Part shown: one piece after another, positions 1 through 11,495 of the stretch
Layout: every line of letters starts with the position of its first letter
Position numbering within the stretch: the first letter of the stretch is position 1
Assembly: GCF_019649055.1 (NCBI RefSeq)
Contig: NW_026570224.1
Location: forward strand, 930,001-994,000
Length of the DNA stretch: 64,000 nt
Direction: 5' to 3'
DNA from: Paramacrobiotus metropolitanus
Lineage: Eukaryota; Tardigrada; Eutardigrada; Parachela; Macrobiotidae
Translations under genes and position numbers: made by a program
The notes under the pieces: generated by a model
Told to the model about the DNA's origin: nothing
Seen by the model: only the letters and a program-made list of their open reading frames with translations
The model's database searches: none

Positions 1-69
1 TGGGCAACAATACGGATCAACAAAGAGGTATCAGCAGATTTTCCCCGTACAGCTTGTGATGTTTCATAA

Positions 70-210
70 TTTGTAGTAAAGCAGATTAAGCGTAGGGAGC
101 TAGTAAGTATGTGGTTCCATTGGTCCGGAATTTTTTTCACTGGATTTGCTTTCATTGCTGGTATTGTATTTATATGCGTTTTAGTTAACGTTGTGGTCAC
201 GAAAATCTGA
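70..210 (+). CDS. possible terminal exon or 33-residue one-helix peptide
   Basis: The frame is open from 70 to a TGA at 208-210. From the ATG at 109 it encodes 33 residues, of which about 25 are hydrophobic (FFTGFAFIAGIVFICVLVNV), ending in a short basic tail. A TTGTAG at 71-76 could be a splice acceptor, which would make this the last exon of a gene lying left of the window and give it a C-terminal membrane anchor. It could also be a chance ORF. No family was recognised. Confidence 0.25.
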   Translation, partial: FVVKQIKRRELVSMWFHWSGIFFTGFAFIAGIVFICVLVNVVVTKI

Positions 211-415
211 GATTAGTTCAGCTCACCTGCATTACTGCATGCACCGTGGAAGACTACCGACACAGCCGCTTACTATTATATTACGTGTACCAGGCCGTTT
301 ATTATAAACCTTGTTAGTTAATCTGTTATGTTAGATCTATTCTTACTAGAATTTCTATCGAATAAAAAACGGTAAAGGGTAAAAGTTTAAATCCCTGTTA
401 ACGCAAAAATCCCAA

Positions 416-907
416 ATGATGCTCCTGGTTGCAAGTGCTATGTTCCTCCTCTGCTGTGGATTCACTGCAGGAAAAGATTCCAGCGAGGAATTATCTGATA
501 AATGCGTAAGTATTTACGACTGGAGCTGCCACCGAGGCACCCGCTAACTGAAACGTTAATTAAGAAAAAGCAAATACGTGATTGCATGTAAATGCCAGTA
601 ACCGGTAACGGCAATTCGGGATATTCAAAACTACTTCTACCCAGACTGCTAATTACGAAAAGCACACAGAATGTTAATTATTCATCCTGAATCACAGGCA
701 ATGTGCATGCCCGGTACACGATGCGTCTATAAATCTGGGCGACCGGCTTGTCGCGCAGTGACGCACCCCGGAAGTTGCCCTCCTCCGCGTGGAGCAGAGC
801 AAGGCTGCTTTGCAACCTGCAAGGATGATGCTGATTGTGGCGTGAATTATAAATGCTGCAGTAAACGGTGTGGAGGTAGAGCCTGCAAAAAGGCTGTTCT
901 TTATTAA
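416..907 (+). CDS. small secreted WAP (four-disulfide-core) domain protein
   Basis: Two exons: 416-505 and 698-907, joined by a GTAAGT...ACAG intron in phase 0, giving about 99 residues. Exon 1 encodes a signal peptide (MMLLVASAMFLLCCGFTAG). Exon 2 holds a WAP-like core, with the order PGSCP...GCFATC..DADC...YKCC...CGGRAC, preceded by an extra cysteine-rich segment (CMPGTRC). Eight cysteines fit the four-disulfide-core pattern in which a CC pair sits near the end. WAP proteins are secreted and often act as serine protease inhibitors or antimicrobial factors; which applies here cannot be read from the sequence. The gene is convergent with POMT1. Confidence 0.8.
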
Positions 908-1039
908 ACCAAAAACACACTGCTGCAACGTGGCTCCTGCGTCAGTATTATCCATAACCGGAAACTGGGCCATTACGTGTCTGCTATTTTAGCTCACCCT
1001 GCCTGTTCTTTCTGTACCATCTTATGTATATGTTAGTTC

Positions 1040-1045
1040 TTTATT
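1040..1045 (-). other. candidate poly(A) signal of POMT1
   Basis: TTTATT on the plus strand reads AATAAA on the minus strand, about 225 bases past the POMT1 stop. It lies inside the predicted 3' UTR of the convergent WAP gene. Confidence 0.35.
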
Positions 1046-1203
1046 CTGTCGGTACTAATCTATTAAAAACACCGATTAAAAGCGAAATCCAAGCAGGTAT
1101 GATATATAACTGTCTCTTAGTCCCGCCGCAAGGTGCACCGGAAAATGTGGTTCAACACTTTTTACAACTCAACAGAAAACAAGTGAAAACAAGTCGAAAT
1201 TTG

Positions 1204-1226
1204 AATAAAATCTTATTAACAATAAA
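1204..1226 (+). other. candidate poly(A) signals of the WAP gene
   Basis: AATAAA occurs at 1204-1209 and again at 1221-1226, about 300 bases after the WAP stop codon. Confidence 0.4.
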
Positions 1227-1267
1227 ATCTAAAACATAATTTCCATAAAAAGGATAGCCGGCATTTC

Positions 1268-4200
1268 TCACGAATTTCTAATTATAAAATTCCAAGATTC
1301 CCTCCACTCCAGACCATGCAGCTCACTCGCACTTAATTCATCGAAGCCGTAAGTAATAGGCACAAAACGAACGAATGTGTAGATTACAGACATAATCCAC
1401 ACCGCAACCAGAGCCTGAACGGTTTTCGCCAAATACTCTCTGAAAACATCAGTAAAAATGAGTCAACTTCTCAAAGCAGTTCGTTTGCGCGCATCCGGGC
1501 TCACTTGTTTCTACACAAATCCATGATTTCCCCCATAAAGCCTCCGAGCAGTAAAAACTTGAAACCCAAAGCCGGATAGTAGTGATGGAAAAACAGGGTA
1601 CGGTCCGTAAAGAAATATGGCAGCCAATTCACAACAAATCCGCCAAGTGCCACTTCAGCTGCAAAGCACACGCGAATCCACTGGATGTGATGATTTGGAA
1701 AAATTTCGGGGAATCTCATTCGGACCAGCACAACGAGGCTAAGTGCGACGACTGTTACCAGAAGGGCACAAGCGCCAGTGTGCCAAACAACGACATTTCC
1801 AAGTTGATAAATTTGCCTCTGAAACACGAACGCCATTTCAGCAATTCCGTAAAGTAACGAGAAATTACCATGCAAATAAAACGTATTGCAAAAAATAAAC
1901 CCAAACAAAACTCAACAAAATGAATAAAAAACGACTGCAGAACGGCGAAGAATTATCGTAAATATGTAGCTGTTGTAAGTCAAGTACATATTTAGCGCTT
2001 GACTTACATTACTGCCTTTCTGGGCCCAGAAAGCCACACCGTTATCGTTCATAATCCAGTCAAAAGGTTTAGATCCATAAACATGCTCCTCCACTGTGTC
2101 TCTAGATAAACCTAGCATGCTCCATTGGAGTTCCCAAAACTTCTTCCACAACGATAAATCGGTGGCTTTGTCAGGGATAAACTCATCTTTAAGCAAGGCG
2201 GCTTCACGTTCTTTCTGTCCCGAGTGAGCTAAGGAATACAGAATACTAAGACGGTAAGTAGTCACAAAGAAACTTCCAACAAAAATGGGCCCAACAACAA
2301 AAACTCAACTTAATTTATCTATTACCCACAGCAGCACCTTCCCATACTGCTGTTATGATATTAAGCAGTGCGCAGTTTTCGTACCTGTGCTGTAGCGGTG
2401 CTCTTCCACTGTCCACAAAGACAGCGTAAATTTGCTTAACTGAACGCTACTAACAACTTCGAACTGGTTGAATGCCCATGGCGGAAGTTGCTGTCCAGAA
2501 ATGCTTAACGTGGTCTTGGAATTGACGTGAATTAACTGAACGTTCGTTTGTATCGCATGCCAGTAGCGATCTTCCGCTTCCTGGTTGATAATTTTCTATA
2601 CAACGCGAACAACATGGTAATCGTAAACACCATATCCAGATCGCAGGCATTTTTTCCAACGTTCTTACCACTTCCCAGAGCTCTTCAGCCGGCATAGTTA
2701 TATTGTAGTCAATATAGCATGACACTTCCTGACACTCCGGAGATATTGGAGCCGCAACATCATGGCTACAAGTTAGTCAACAAATTCGACTTAAAACCAC
2801 GGAGGTTTCAGCAGCAAACGCCCAAACCAATACTAACCTGTTGAGCAGACGCCCGGTCACGCCATGCACCAACTGAACAACAGCCCCATCTCTGACATGC
2901 TCCGGTGGCGATTCAACCTCCAAAATGGTCTTGTTGGGATGTTTAATAATCCACCAGTTATTGACGTCTTTGAAGGAATAGCATGTCACTTGTTGCTGGT
3001 GAGAGCTACCTCGTCCGTCATCATAACGCAGAGGATACACCTCTTTATGTGAGTGCAGCCAGCAAGCATTATCCTGTACACCGGCATGATTGCGTAGGGT
3101 AATCTGCGATCCGTAGGCCACATTGTACGGCTGACCCCGGGAGATCGCCGCTAATCCTCCCTAAAAATTCATAAATTACAATAATTATGTCAACTACAGA
3201 TTTAGAGAGCTTTTTTAATATTTTTCAAGAATCTCTATAAGTTCAATTTTATATTTGTTTTACTTGTTAGATGAATTAGTGATCAAATTCGTTATAAGAT
3301 GTAGCAGTACCCAGCGTCGAAAAATAAAAAACCATTGAATGCTGAACGAAATTCAGTAAACAATGACGGCATATCTGATGAGAACGGCGTGCTTTGCAAA
3401 AACTTCTGATAACCTCGAAGATAACTACGTTGCAACCTATTCTGGCAGTACAAACCTCAAGGCTAGCTTGGAATCGCGTGGACATCATGGTATCATACGG
3501 TCCAGCTTTCGTGATAACCGTCAAATGAATCAAAAACGATCCCACATACACTGCCACCGGAACGAATATCACAATCAGCACACAGTATATAAAATATTCT
3601 ACGAGCCGTTTCGCGCTGATGCTCAAATCGTCCAACACTTTCCAATAATGTCGAAAGATAATCCACGTAAACCATAGCAAAGATGGAAAAGAAACATATT
3701 TTGTACTAATGGCCAATCCCATAAATAGTCCCACCAACAAACCCCACAACACACTGCTTCCGGATAGAGGGCGAGACTGCACAAATCTGAGAATGCAGAA
3801 AAGAGATGATAAAAGTAAGGCAAGATTCACCGAGTCTGTCATGACGAAACGAGATCCCGTGATGAGAGCGCCATCCAGGAGAAAACACACACCGCTGATG
3901 GTGGCAGCCAACTGGGAATATCCCAGATTCCGTACTATGCAATACGATAAAGGCACCAAGAGAGTTCCAAAAAGACACGGAATGAAACGCAGCACCCATA
4001 TTGGTGTTTCCGGTGAATATGCATCTCCTAAAAAGAGGGGAACTAATTAAATCCCCGTTCTCCAAAAATCATCACTCATCGGTAAGTATAATAACAACAA
4101 TAATAACAAAATAATAAAAACAACTAAACAACCCAAACAATAAAAAAGCATCGAAAACATTAATCACACAGTATTACAATAACTATAATTGTTAACACAA

Positions 4201-4830
4201 ACTTATCATAGGATGATGCCAGATACAATATGACGATGCTAATCAACATTACAAACTTCCATCTGGCGGATAACGGAATTGTTACGGAAATCATCGGGAA
4301 ATGTGCCAATATTAATATAATACACAGATTATCTTGTAGATATTTATAAATATCTATAGTTAATAATCTCAAAAACAAATTTATAATGTGATAAGCTTAA
4401 TATCTACAGGAAAATAAAAACAGATCTTGTTACCAATTTTAGCAAAGGTTTCGTTTTGAGCACTGTAATTGGCAAGGTATGCAGCGCCAGCAATCAGCTG
4501 TTTGGCGAACGGTGGATTGGAGTCGAAAAAGAATATTCCATTGACGTACATGTGCACAAAGCGCGAATAGAAGAGCTCGTCGAACCTTCAAGCATTTTAC
4601 ATGTTCATTCTGTAATGTAACAAAACAGTTCGAACCCGGGAGACTTACACCACCACATTGGGATAGCCCAACCGCCAAAAGCGCGTCACAGCTGATAACA
4701 CTGTCAAAATCCATAGCGGCCAGTCCACAGCTGCTTCACCGCGGGCTGCGTGGGACGCATCGTTTTTACTACTAGTCCCAGCCCAATTTTTCTCCGCCTT
4801 TATCAGCGGCTTCTTCGAAAGAAAATCCAT
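1268..4830 (-). CDS. POMT1: protein O-mannosyltransferase 1
   Basis: Nine exons on the minus strand: 4649-4830, 4434-4585, 3456-4027, 2838-3160, 2669-2765, 2385-2595, 2008-2228, 1505-1818 and 1268-1439. Phases agree throughout and the product is 747 residues. The enzyme transfers mannose from dolichol-phosphate mannose to Ser/Thr in the ER, working as a complex with POMT2. The N-terminal multi-helix PMT domain carries the conserved acidic pair (VVFDE, D63/E64). A MIR region starts near 303 ([20 protein letters not shown]). The string [20 protein letters not shown] is typical of POMT1 rather than POMT2. The C-terminal helices end at [18 protein letters not shown]. The last exon is easily missed, because reading straight on from exon 8 hits a stop after LCRNK; the GTGAGC donor there restores the family C-terminus. 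Confidence 0.95.
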
Positions 4831-6046
4831 GGGACTAACGTATAATCATCTACGAAGTTCCCATCATTCGGCAAAATCTCATTAGATGAACCGTGATGCA
4901 CCGATGCTGTTAGTGTTCACTGCATCAACAAAGAACCTAGGGTTGAAATCACAATTTCAAACATTTCACATTTCAAGCTTCAAATCAAATCATTTCAAAT
5001 TCAAACGAGGGTCCGTTTGAAATGTGATTTGAAATGACTTGAAATGTGAAAATTTGAAATTATGAAACCACCTGAAATGCGTTTGAAACGATTTGAAATG
5101 GAAAAAAATTTCCTTTAAAGTGTTATTTAATTACTTTTGAGTGGAGAAAACCATGAAATCTGCTTAAAAGTTCTTACAATAAAGTGAAATTGTTGATAAA
5201 ATCTGTGAAAAAACTGTTATTGTTAACCATTTAGTTAATATCCCTGTTTATACCAGGAAAAATTTTTCGAAATATCCGAATAAAAAATTAATAAAACAAT
5301 TCATTTTTAAATTTCAAATTTCAAATCATTTCATTTCAAATCAATTTCATTTCAAATCATTTCAAAAACGGCCAAAAGTCGTTTGAATTTCAACCCTAAA
5401 AGAACCAGAGTACCTCTCCCGAGGAAGAATCACCAGCTTACATGCGTAACAGATGATAACACTTTATAGAAATCTACAGATAAAAAAATACCGTAGTTAT
5501 TCCACCGTAACAAATGCACAAAGCATATAGTAATATGTCGTAACTTCGAAGTTTCCAAGATGAACAATAAACTCATACATAAACAGTTAACTGGTCGCCT
5601 GAGTGGTCGGGTCTGTGTTTCAGGAAGTTTAGCAGACTGCTGAAAAGTACTGTACGAGTACGAAACTACGAATACATGGACTTCGACCTGCGGCATCGCT
5701 TACCGTAGGCGGTTACCGTAGGGGCTTACCTGGTTAGGCTAAATCCCTTCCGGTCAAGATAACAGTTTTACGTACGTATCAGATCGTTTTATTAGAAAAA
5801 AAACTATGAAGCTAGGACATATGGTAGCTAATTGATTCACAAGATCTGCAATTAAATGTTGTTAGGTGGTCGAAGTACGAGTATCAATTTTATTTATGTG
5901 ATTCAGCTGGTTTAGCAGTTAGAACTTGGAACCAAAATTAATAATTACTAGTATTAGCAAGTTCCAACCGAGAGCGGCAACGAGCAACATCACAGAGACC
6001 GTTAGACTCAAAAGATATTCTGACGAACTTGCATTTTCGAAAGCAA
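4831..6046. other. POMT1 promoter side and ESF1 3' flank
   Basis: This holds the POMT1 upstream region and the MITE. After the MITE come about 640 bases with nothing coding. TTTATT at 5889-5894 (AATAAA on the minus strand) is a likely ESF1 poly(A) signal, about 155 bases past the stop. Confidence 0.6.
4930..5406. mobile_element. hAT-like MITE with 8-bp target site duplication
   Basis: A 461-bp AT-rich element at 4938-5398 has perfect 12-bp terminal inverted repeats: TAGGGTTGAAAT at 4938-4949 and its complement at 5387-5398. It is flanked by a perfect 8-bp direct repeat, AAAGAACC, at 4930-4937 and 5399-5406. The interior is a patchwork of TTTGAAATG/CATTTCAAA words in both orientations and contains no ORF. 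An 8-bp duplication and TAGGG-type ends are typical of hAT elements. It lies between POMT1 and ESF1. Confidence 0.85.
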
Positions 6047-9000
6047 CTATTTTTTCTTCCCACCATTAAATTTAGCTTTAACGCTTTTCGCAAGAGATGA
6101 CAGATCCGGTCGAAGCTTCGGCTGATCACTTTTCGCCGAAGCCATAACACCCCGCTCCTTTGCAGTCTCTTTTCTCTTCAGTTTCTCTTGGATAACAGTT
6201 TCCATCGCCTTGGTTTTCTTGAAAGATGGATCAGAAATGTCAATATTAAAATCTTTCGAGTTAAACAACGCTTTGAATCGAGGATCTTGGAGGTCCATGA
6301 TAAAGTCATCAGATGGTCCTTCCGTAAGAACGGTCTTCGACTTTTTTAACAATTTTCTTCGCTTTCTCTTTTGTGCTTTCGTATCCTTAGCATCCACCAG
6401 AAGCTTCTTTAAATTAAAGTGCCGACTACTATCCTTCTCTCCCATAAGGAGCTCCAAACTCGCGGCAGGTAAAGACTTCTCTATCGAAACGTCAGAACCA
6501 TCTTCGGAGTCCACTGCTCGTTTGGCCCCTATTAACATACAATAATTTACTGTGAAATGTGAATGTCGCATGGCACAGTACTGACAGCAGCGCTCACTTC
6601 ACGATTAATTCATCTGATGCTGAGTCGCTTCTTTTATTACTGTATTAGTAATTTTGGTCTAGTGCAGCCTCAGTGTACAGGGCTCCCGTGGCGTTGCTAG
6701 AGTGATTCGCCACGGTTTTTTTAACGTAAATAACTAAAATTCTATTCAACCGGTTCAAAAATTTTTAAATACTCAGTAAAAAGTACATGAATTACTTTTT
6801 TGGACTGTGAATTTGAGAACAGCTTAATCAACAACACACAAGACTCATAGTAAAAGAAGCAACTCAAGTAAACTAACATAGAACCGGACAATAATAACTC
6901 GTGCACATTTTGTACCGCTGTTACCATCAGTGTAATGTTATGGCGATCAGAAGCGGACCTGGACCTCTTGCAATCCTGTTGCATCCATATAAGTAATAAA
7001 CTAAAATAACTACTCCTACCTTTCAGATCTTGCTTTGTTGCTTCATCTTGCGAACTCTGTTCAGAATCCTCTTCAGATGATCCTTCTAAATCGTCGCTGC
7101 CCTCGTCGTTCCACGCAGTTTCTAAATCCGGTGATTCACTCTGCTTGCGACTTCGCTTCTTGGCTTTTCTCTTTTCTTTCTGTTTCTCTAGCATCTTCTC
7201 AAAAGGTGTCATCTTCGCTACTGAATCCTGTTTTTGCTTAATCTTCAGTTGTTCCTTAGCAGTTGTCTCGACGTCAGGTTCCCAATGGGCTTCCATGTCG
7301 ATATCCTCTTCGTCGCTAACCGCCAAACCGGTGTTTTTGTTGTCTATTTGGTTCAGTAACGAGCGGTATTTGGCTATAGATGCCGGGTCTTTATTAGACA
7401 CTACGGAACGTGTGTCAGCCAGTTCGGTCGCTTCATCCTCTGCTTCATCCTCTTCTTCAGATGAAGAGGACGCCAGATACGCCTACAATGGAAGCATATG
7501 AAGGAAGAATAAAAAACAAATACGCGGTGAACAAAGCTATCTTTAATTATGTCACAACAATTTAGAAATGATCAGAACAGTAAGCGATGGCCAATATGAG
7601 TCTACACCGTACTATTTTTGTATAATTATGGTAGAGAAACAAAATACTGTAACACAAGAAATAAATTCTGTAAAACTTTAGCAGTTCATTGCGTGCGCGT
7701 AAAAAAAGGATCAATTAGATTCTTTTTTCCCTGTTACGAAATATTGTATTAAATTTGTTACCTGCAAGTCATCCACTTTTTCCCACTCATTAGCTGTCAA
7801 AGGTTTTCTGTCTCTAGAAGTTTCGTCCCACGAACATCTTACACGGGACTGTTGCAACGCGGAAATTACGAATTCACTGGGTTTATAATTAGCGGGCAAG
7901 CTGGTAACTTTACTCTTCGGTTCATGATCAAACTCCATTTCATCAGGAATAAAGCGCAGATCGAGCGCGGCCGATGAATTCTCATACTCCAACCCATCAC
8001 ATTCTTCGTAAATTTTATTAGCCGTTTCCGATGAATCACACTCAACAACTGCATAATAATACTTCAGACGGTTTAGCTGATACTTCCGTAATTTTTCATT
8101 CGCAACAGCTGTATCTAAAAAATTCGAGACAATTAATGCACATCCAAACTGGAAACGCAAGCTCAATTAACGAAACAAAAAATACTGGTAAGCATATTTC
8201 TTCTTTCTAACTCACCTTCAGTGTCTTCCTCCACAGCATCCTCTTCTTCATCATCCTGGCTTCTAGCAGAATCTTTCAATTCCATTGGGCCACTGTGTTC
8301 TTCCGCTTTCATGCGCTGCAGTCCAAACTCCGAAGGATAAATGGCAACCGATTTAATTACTCCTTGAATCGGTTTGAAGGAGTTCAAAACCATAAAAATA
8401 TCTTCAGCGCGGATACTGTCCCAGTCAATGTTAACGAGGCCCAGTCGCCTTGTAATTTCACTGGTATCTGGGGCGTCGGCGCTCATTTCGGCCCATGGAT
8501 GTTCAATTTCCCCTGTCTCCGCAACCTCGGATTCAGATTCATCGTCCGATTCGTCCGAACTGCTGGAAAGGTTACCGATACCACGAGAAAAATCGCGCTG
8601 TAGATCGTCTTCCTCAGAGTCCGATGATCCAGATTCAGGTGCGCCTATTTTATAAACCATGGATTAAAATGCTGCAAAAATTATCCTTATCAAATTTCGA
8701 TTACGACTACAACAGCTGCAGTGTAAATGCACAACCCACAACCGGAGTATTGTTTAAGTAATTTCGTAATTATCATAAAATTCCAATTCAACGAATCGGG
8801 TCAAATTTGCAAGGTGAGAGTTTCAAATGTGAATGAAAAGCTACTCACCGGCATCTTGGGGAAACTGAGATCCAGGCAAATGAAACCGTTCATCGCGGAC
8901 CACACCAGCTTTCTTCGAGTTATCCGTTTTCGTTCTAACATTACTACTTTTTTCTTCATTTTTCCGTTTATCATTTAACTGGTAAAACTTTTCCAGATTA

Positions 9001-9302
9001 TCCGACGATGCAAAATTGACAGGTCGACCCCGCCTATCCACCGTATGTTTCTGATTAAATCGTGTATCCGTAAACATAGTCTGGAATCGGGGATCAATCC
9101 GCACTTTCTTCTCTTCTTTTGGAATTCCTCGAAATCGAGGGTCCGTGGCAATTCTTGAAAATCGTTCATCCTTCAGAATATGATCCTGATCACTTACCGC
9201 TTGATGCTCTTTCGCCTGGATTTTCTTCCTCTTGCTGAACCTATTGCTCCTCTCATGAGTTGAGCCCGCTTTTTTTTTGGGTGCCGATGGGGTCTTCGCC
9301 AT
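6047..9302 (-). CDS. ESF1: ESF1 pre-rRNA processing protein homologue
   Basis: Five exons on the minus strand: 8849-9302, 8216-8644, 7762-8114, 7020-7482 and 6047-6528. Phases agree and the product is 726 residues. ESF1 is a nucleolar factor needed for early pre-rRNA cleavages in 18S rRNA maturation. The N-terminus has a basic stretch and the paired DPRF motifs (DPRFRGIPKEEKKVRIDPRF). Acidic serine-rich tracts follow, then the central ESF1 domain (LGLVNIDWDSIRAEDIFMVL and KLRKYQLNRLKYYYAVVECD). The NUC153 motif lies near 648-675 (DPRFKALFNSKDFNIDISDP), and a lysine-rich tail ends at a TAG. Human ESF1 is longer (about 850), yeast shorter (about 630). The last intron, 491 bases, is the longest. 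Confidence 0.95.
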
Positions 9303-10559
9303 TCTGTAACAGTCTGTCAGCCTGTGAAATTGTATAGCCCTTCGGATTTAAAAAGAGCTATGATCCTCTAAAATTCACTATCAGTGAAAAAACCAAACTA
9401 TTCAGGCACTCGTAAGAACTTCAGTCAAAAAGTGAAAATCCAAAAAGACAAAACTTCCGATATTTTCCGTTTTCCGGTTTTCCCTTCCAATGTTAAAATG
9501 TGGATTTTGGCATTTTACCATTTTGCTCGTATATCGGGCCACCATACAGTGATGCGAATGCGAAAACTCAGGGCGTGCTGCTGGCGATAAATGTTTTTGA
9601 TGCTGCCGGCGGAAATTAAAAATTCATGACGTCACTGAACGATTGTGATTGGCTAGCCTTTTTCGTCCCGTTTGGAATCATGTCTTGCTCGGCAGCATGG
9701 CTCTGGCAAGCAGCTTGTGATGTTGCCAAAAACTTAAAATTTTGGCAACATCGTTTTGAGGTGTGCGGGGACGCTGGGGGTTGTTGCCGAACATGTCCGA
9801 AATTCAGATTGTGTTTGTGTCATTGCTCACCTACTACCGTCTTGCAATTACGAATATCGCCGTTTGAATTTACAACTTTACCGTGCAGGTTCCTTTGGAT
9901 TTTCTCATACGCACAGGGTTTTTTTAAGTAGAATTGCCTGCTTCTACAAAATTGAAGCTGCTTTGAAAAAGCTGGGCGTATATTGAATTAACGCTGCAAC
10001 TTGAAATTTGCACTCAAACGGCAGCTTGTTTTCGCATTCCCGTCAGTACTTACTGTATCGTACTGTTTGCATTTTTGCAAAGGCGATTGTGCTGTACGAA
10101 TCGTGGGCAACTACTGACCGCCCCCAAATGGCATTTTGATACTTCCGAACTGATGTGAAAATTTCCTTGCGCGCATGGAAGTGGACTTACGGTTAGTGGA
10201 GACAGCTCAGAGTACCGGAAACTGAGTGCCCCGAGTGCTCAGACTTGAAATTATTTGCCACGATATGCAACGCTTTTGTTTAAATTTTCCATCTCGATTG
10301 ATCACAGGTATCTTGCTAATGTTTTATTATCAATTTACAGGGAACAGTGTTCCAACCTGAACAAAATTTAAGTGTTATCTCAGCTTATCTGTTACAAACT
10401 CCGGCATTTTGCTTCAGTATTCTCTTATTATTACATATCTGCATGACCCCATGAACGCGACCGGAAGAAGTGCTCGTACCTCGTACTGACGTAATATCTA
10501 TATTAATAGTACAGTATTACGTGCCACATGATTCCAGGCGTTACCTGTTTGTCAGGAGT
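9303..10559. other. gene-free ESF1 upstream region
   Basis: About 1.25 kb in which no coding exon was recognised on either strand. The few open frames, such as 9626-9931, show no family motif or splice-consistent structure. It presumably includes the ESF1 promoter. Confidence 0.5.
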
Positions 10560-11495
10560 TAAAACCCGCTATGGCGTTCTAGCACTTACTACTTACTTTC
10601 ACATTCTTGCTTTTTCCATTCACACTCCACCTCGCTTGGGTTAACAAATTTGCGCAGATGGTGCGTATCCATGGACCATGGGTATGCTGCGCAACAGGTG
10701 TTCGGCGCCAATGATCCCAATGATCAATGCCGCCATTTCCGGTTGAAGGTGGTGAAAATAACACACCGTCCAGGCCGCAGCAGTCGGCAGCATTGACCGC
10801 AAACTCTTCCCAGTTGGCCACATGATCCAACACCTCCAATCACAGAAGTGACAGAACCATGGCGAATTCCTCGGGACGCTGGATAGAGATATCTCCCACT
10901 AAAGTGCAAAGATAAGCCGGACCTTTTCCGGTCGAATGCATTTCTTTCCAATGGGCTTTGCAATCTACACGATAAAGAATGTGCTGTTCTCTTGATTTAG
11001 TCTTGAATGAGTTTTACTTTTTACATGAATTTTACTGTTCTTTTGCAGGGATTTCTTTACTTACAATAATTATTAACCATAGGCCCTGAAAAATTCGTCG
11101 GCTATGTTGTGACGTAAAGAAGGACATTCAAAAATCATCGCACCTCAAATACCGATAACTGTTATGTGCACGGCCACTGGCCAGAATGACAGAATCAGGC
11201 TTAATTTTATTACCTCTATAATTTCCGGAACCATATCAACTCAGGTAATATCGGCACCGTATTCCTTAAGCGGCTCTGAAACGAATCCAGCGCCACACCC
11301 AATATTGATGATCTCCGCACCACGCAGGGGATTTGTATCCGGCAGAGGCTTCAGGGCAACATATTAATTTTGCTATACTTCTATACATTCAAAATCATCG
11401 AAATCCGGCAATGGTTATATCTCTGCAGCAAGACAAAGTTGCCTTCAGGATCCCACCGCTGCTGCGATAACTTAGTCCAGTGTGTCATTTCGCGC
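10560..11495 (-). pseudogene. COQ3/UbiG-like ubiquinone O-methyltransferase pseudogene
   Basis: Read on the minus strand, fragments of a COQ3-type methyltransferase appear in the correct order but in different frames. First comes HWTKLSQQRWDPEGNFVLLQ (near 11400-11490). Next is the SAM motif I region INIGCGAGFVSEPL..YGADIT (near 11250-11330), followed by an in-frame TGA and then VDMVPEIIE. Then EVLDHVANWEEFAVNAAD (near 10790-10840) is followed, in a shifted frame, by LRPGR.VIFTTFNRK, and in yet another frame by AALIIGIIGAEHLLRSIP. VNPSEVECEWKKQEC comes last. At least two frameshifts and three stops (after GADIT, after RCDDF and before LEVLDHV) rule out a working gene by any simple intron model. 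COQ3 performs both O-methylations of ubiquinone synthesis in mitochondria. A functional copy is expected elsewhere in the genome. Confidence 0.85.

Noticed and set aside
4620-4650. GTTCGAACCC resembling a tRNA T-loop
   Set aside because: No matching acceptor, D-arm or anticodon stem can be folded around it; it lies in POMT1 intron 1.
9626-9931. 101-residue plus-strand open frame upstream of ESF1
   Set aside because: No start context, motif or splice-consistent continuation; its cysteines are scattered and the overlapping frame is equally open.
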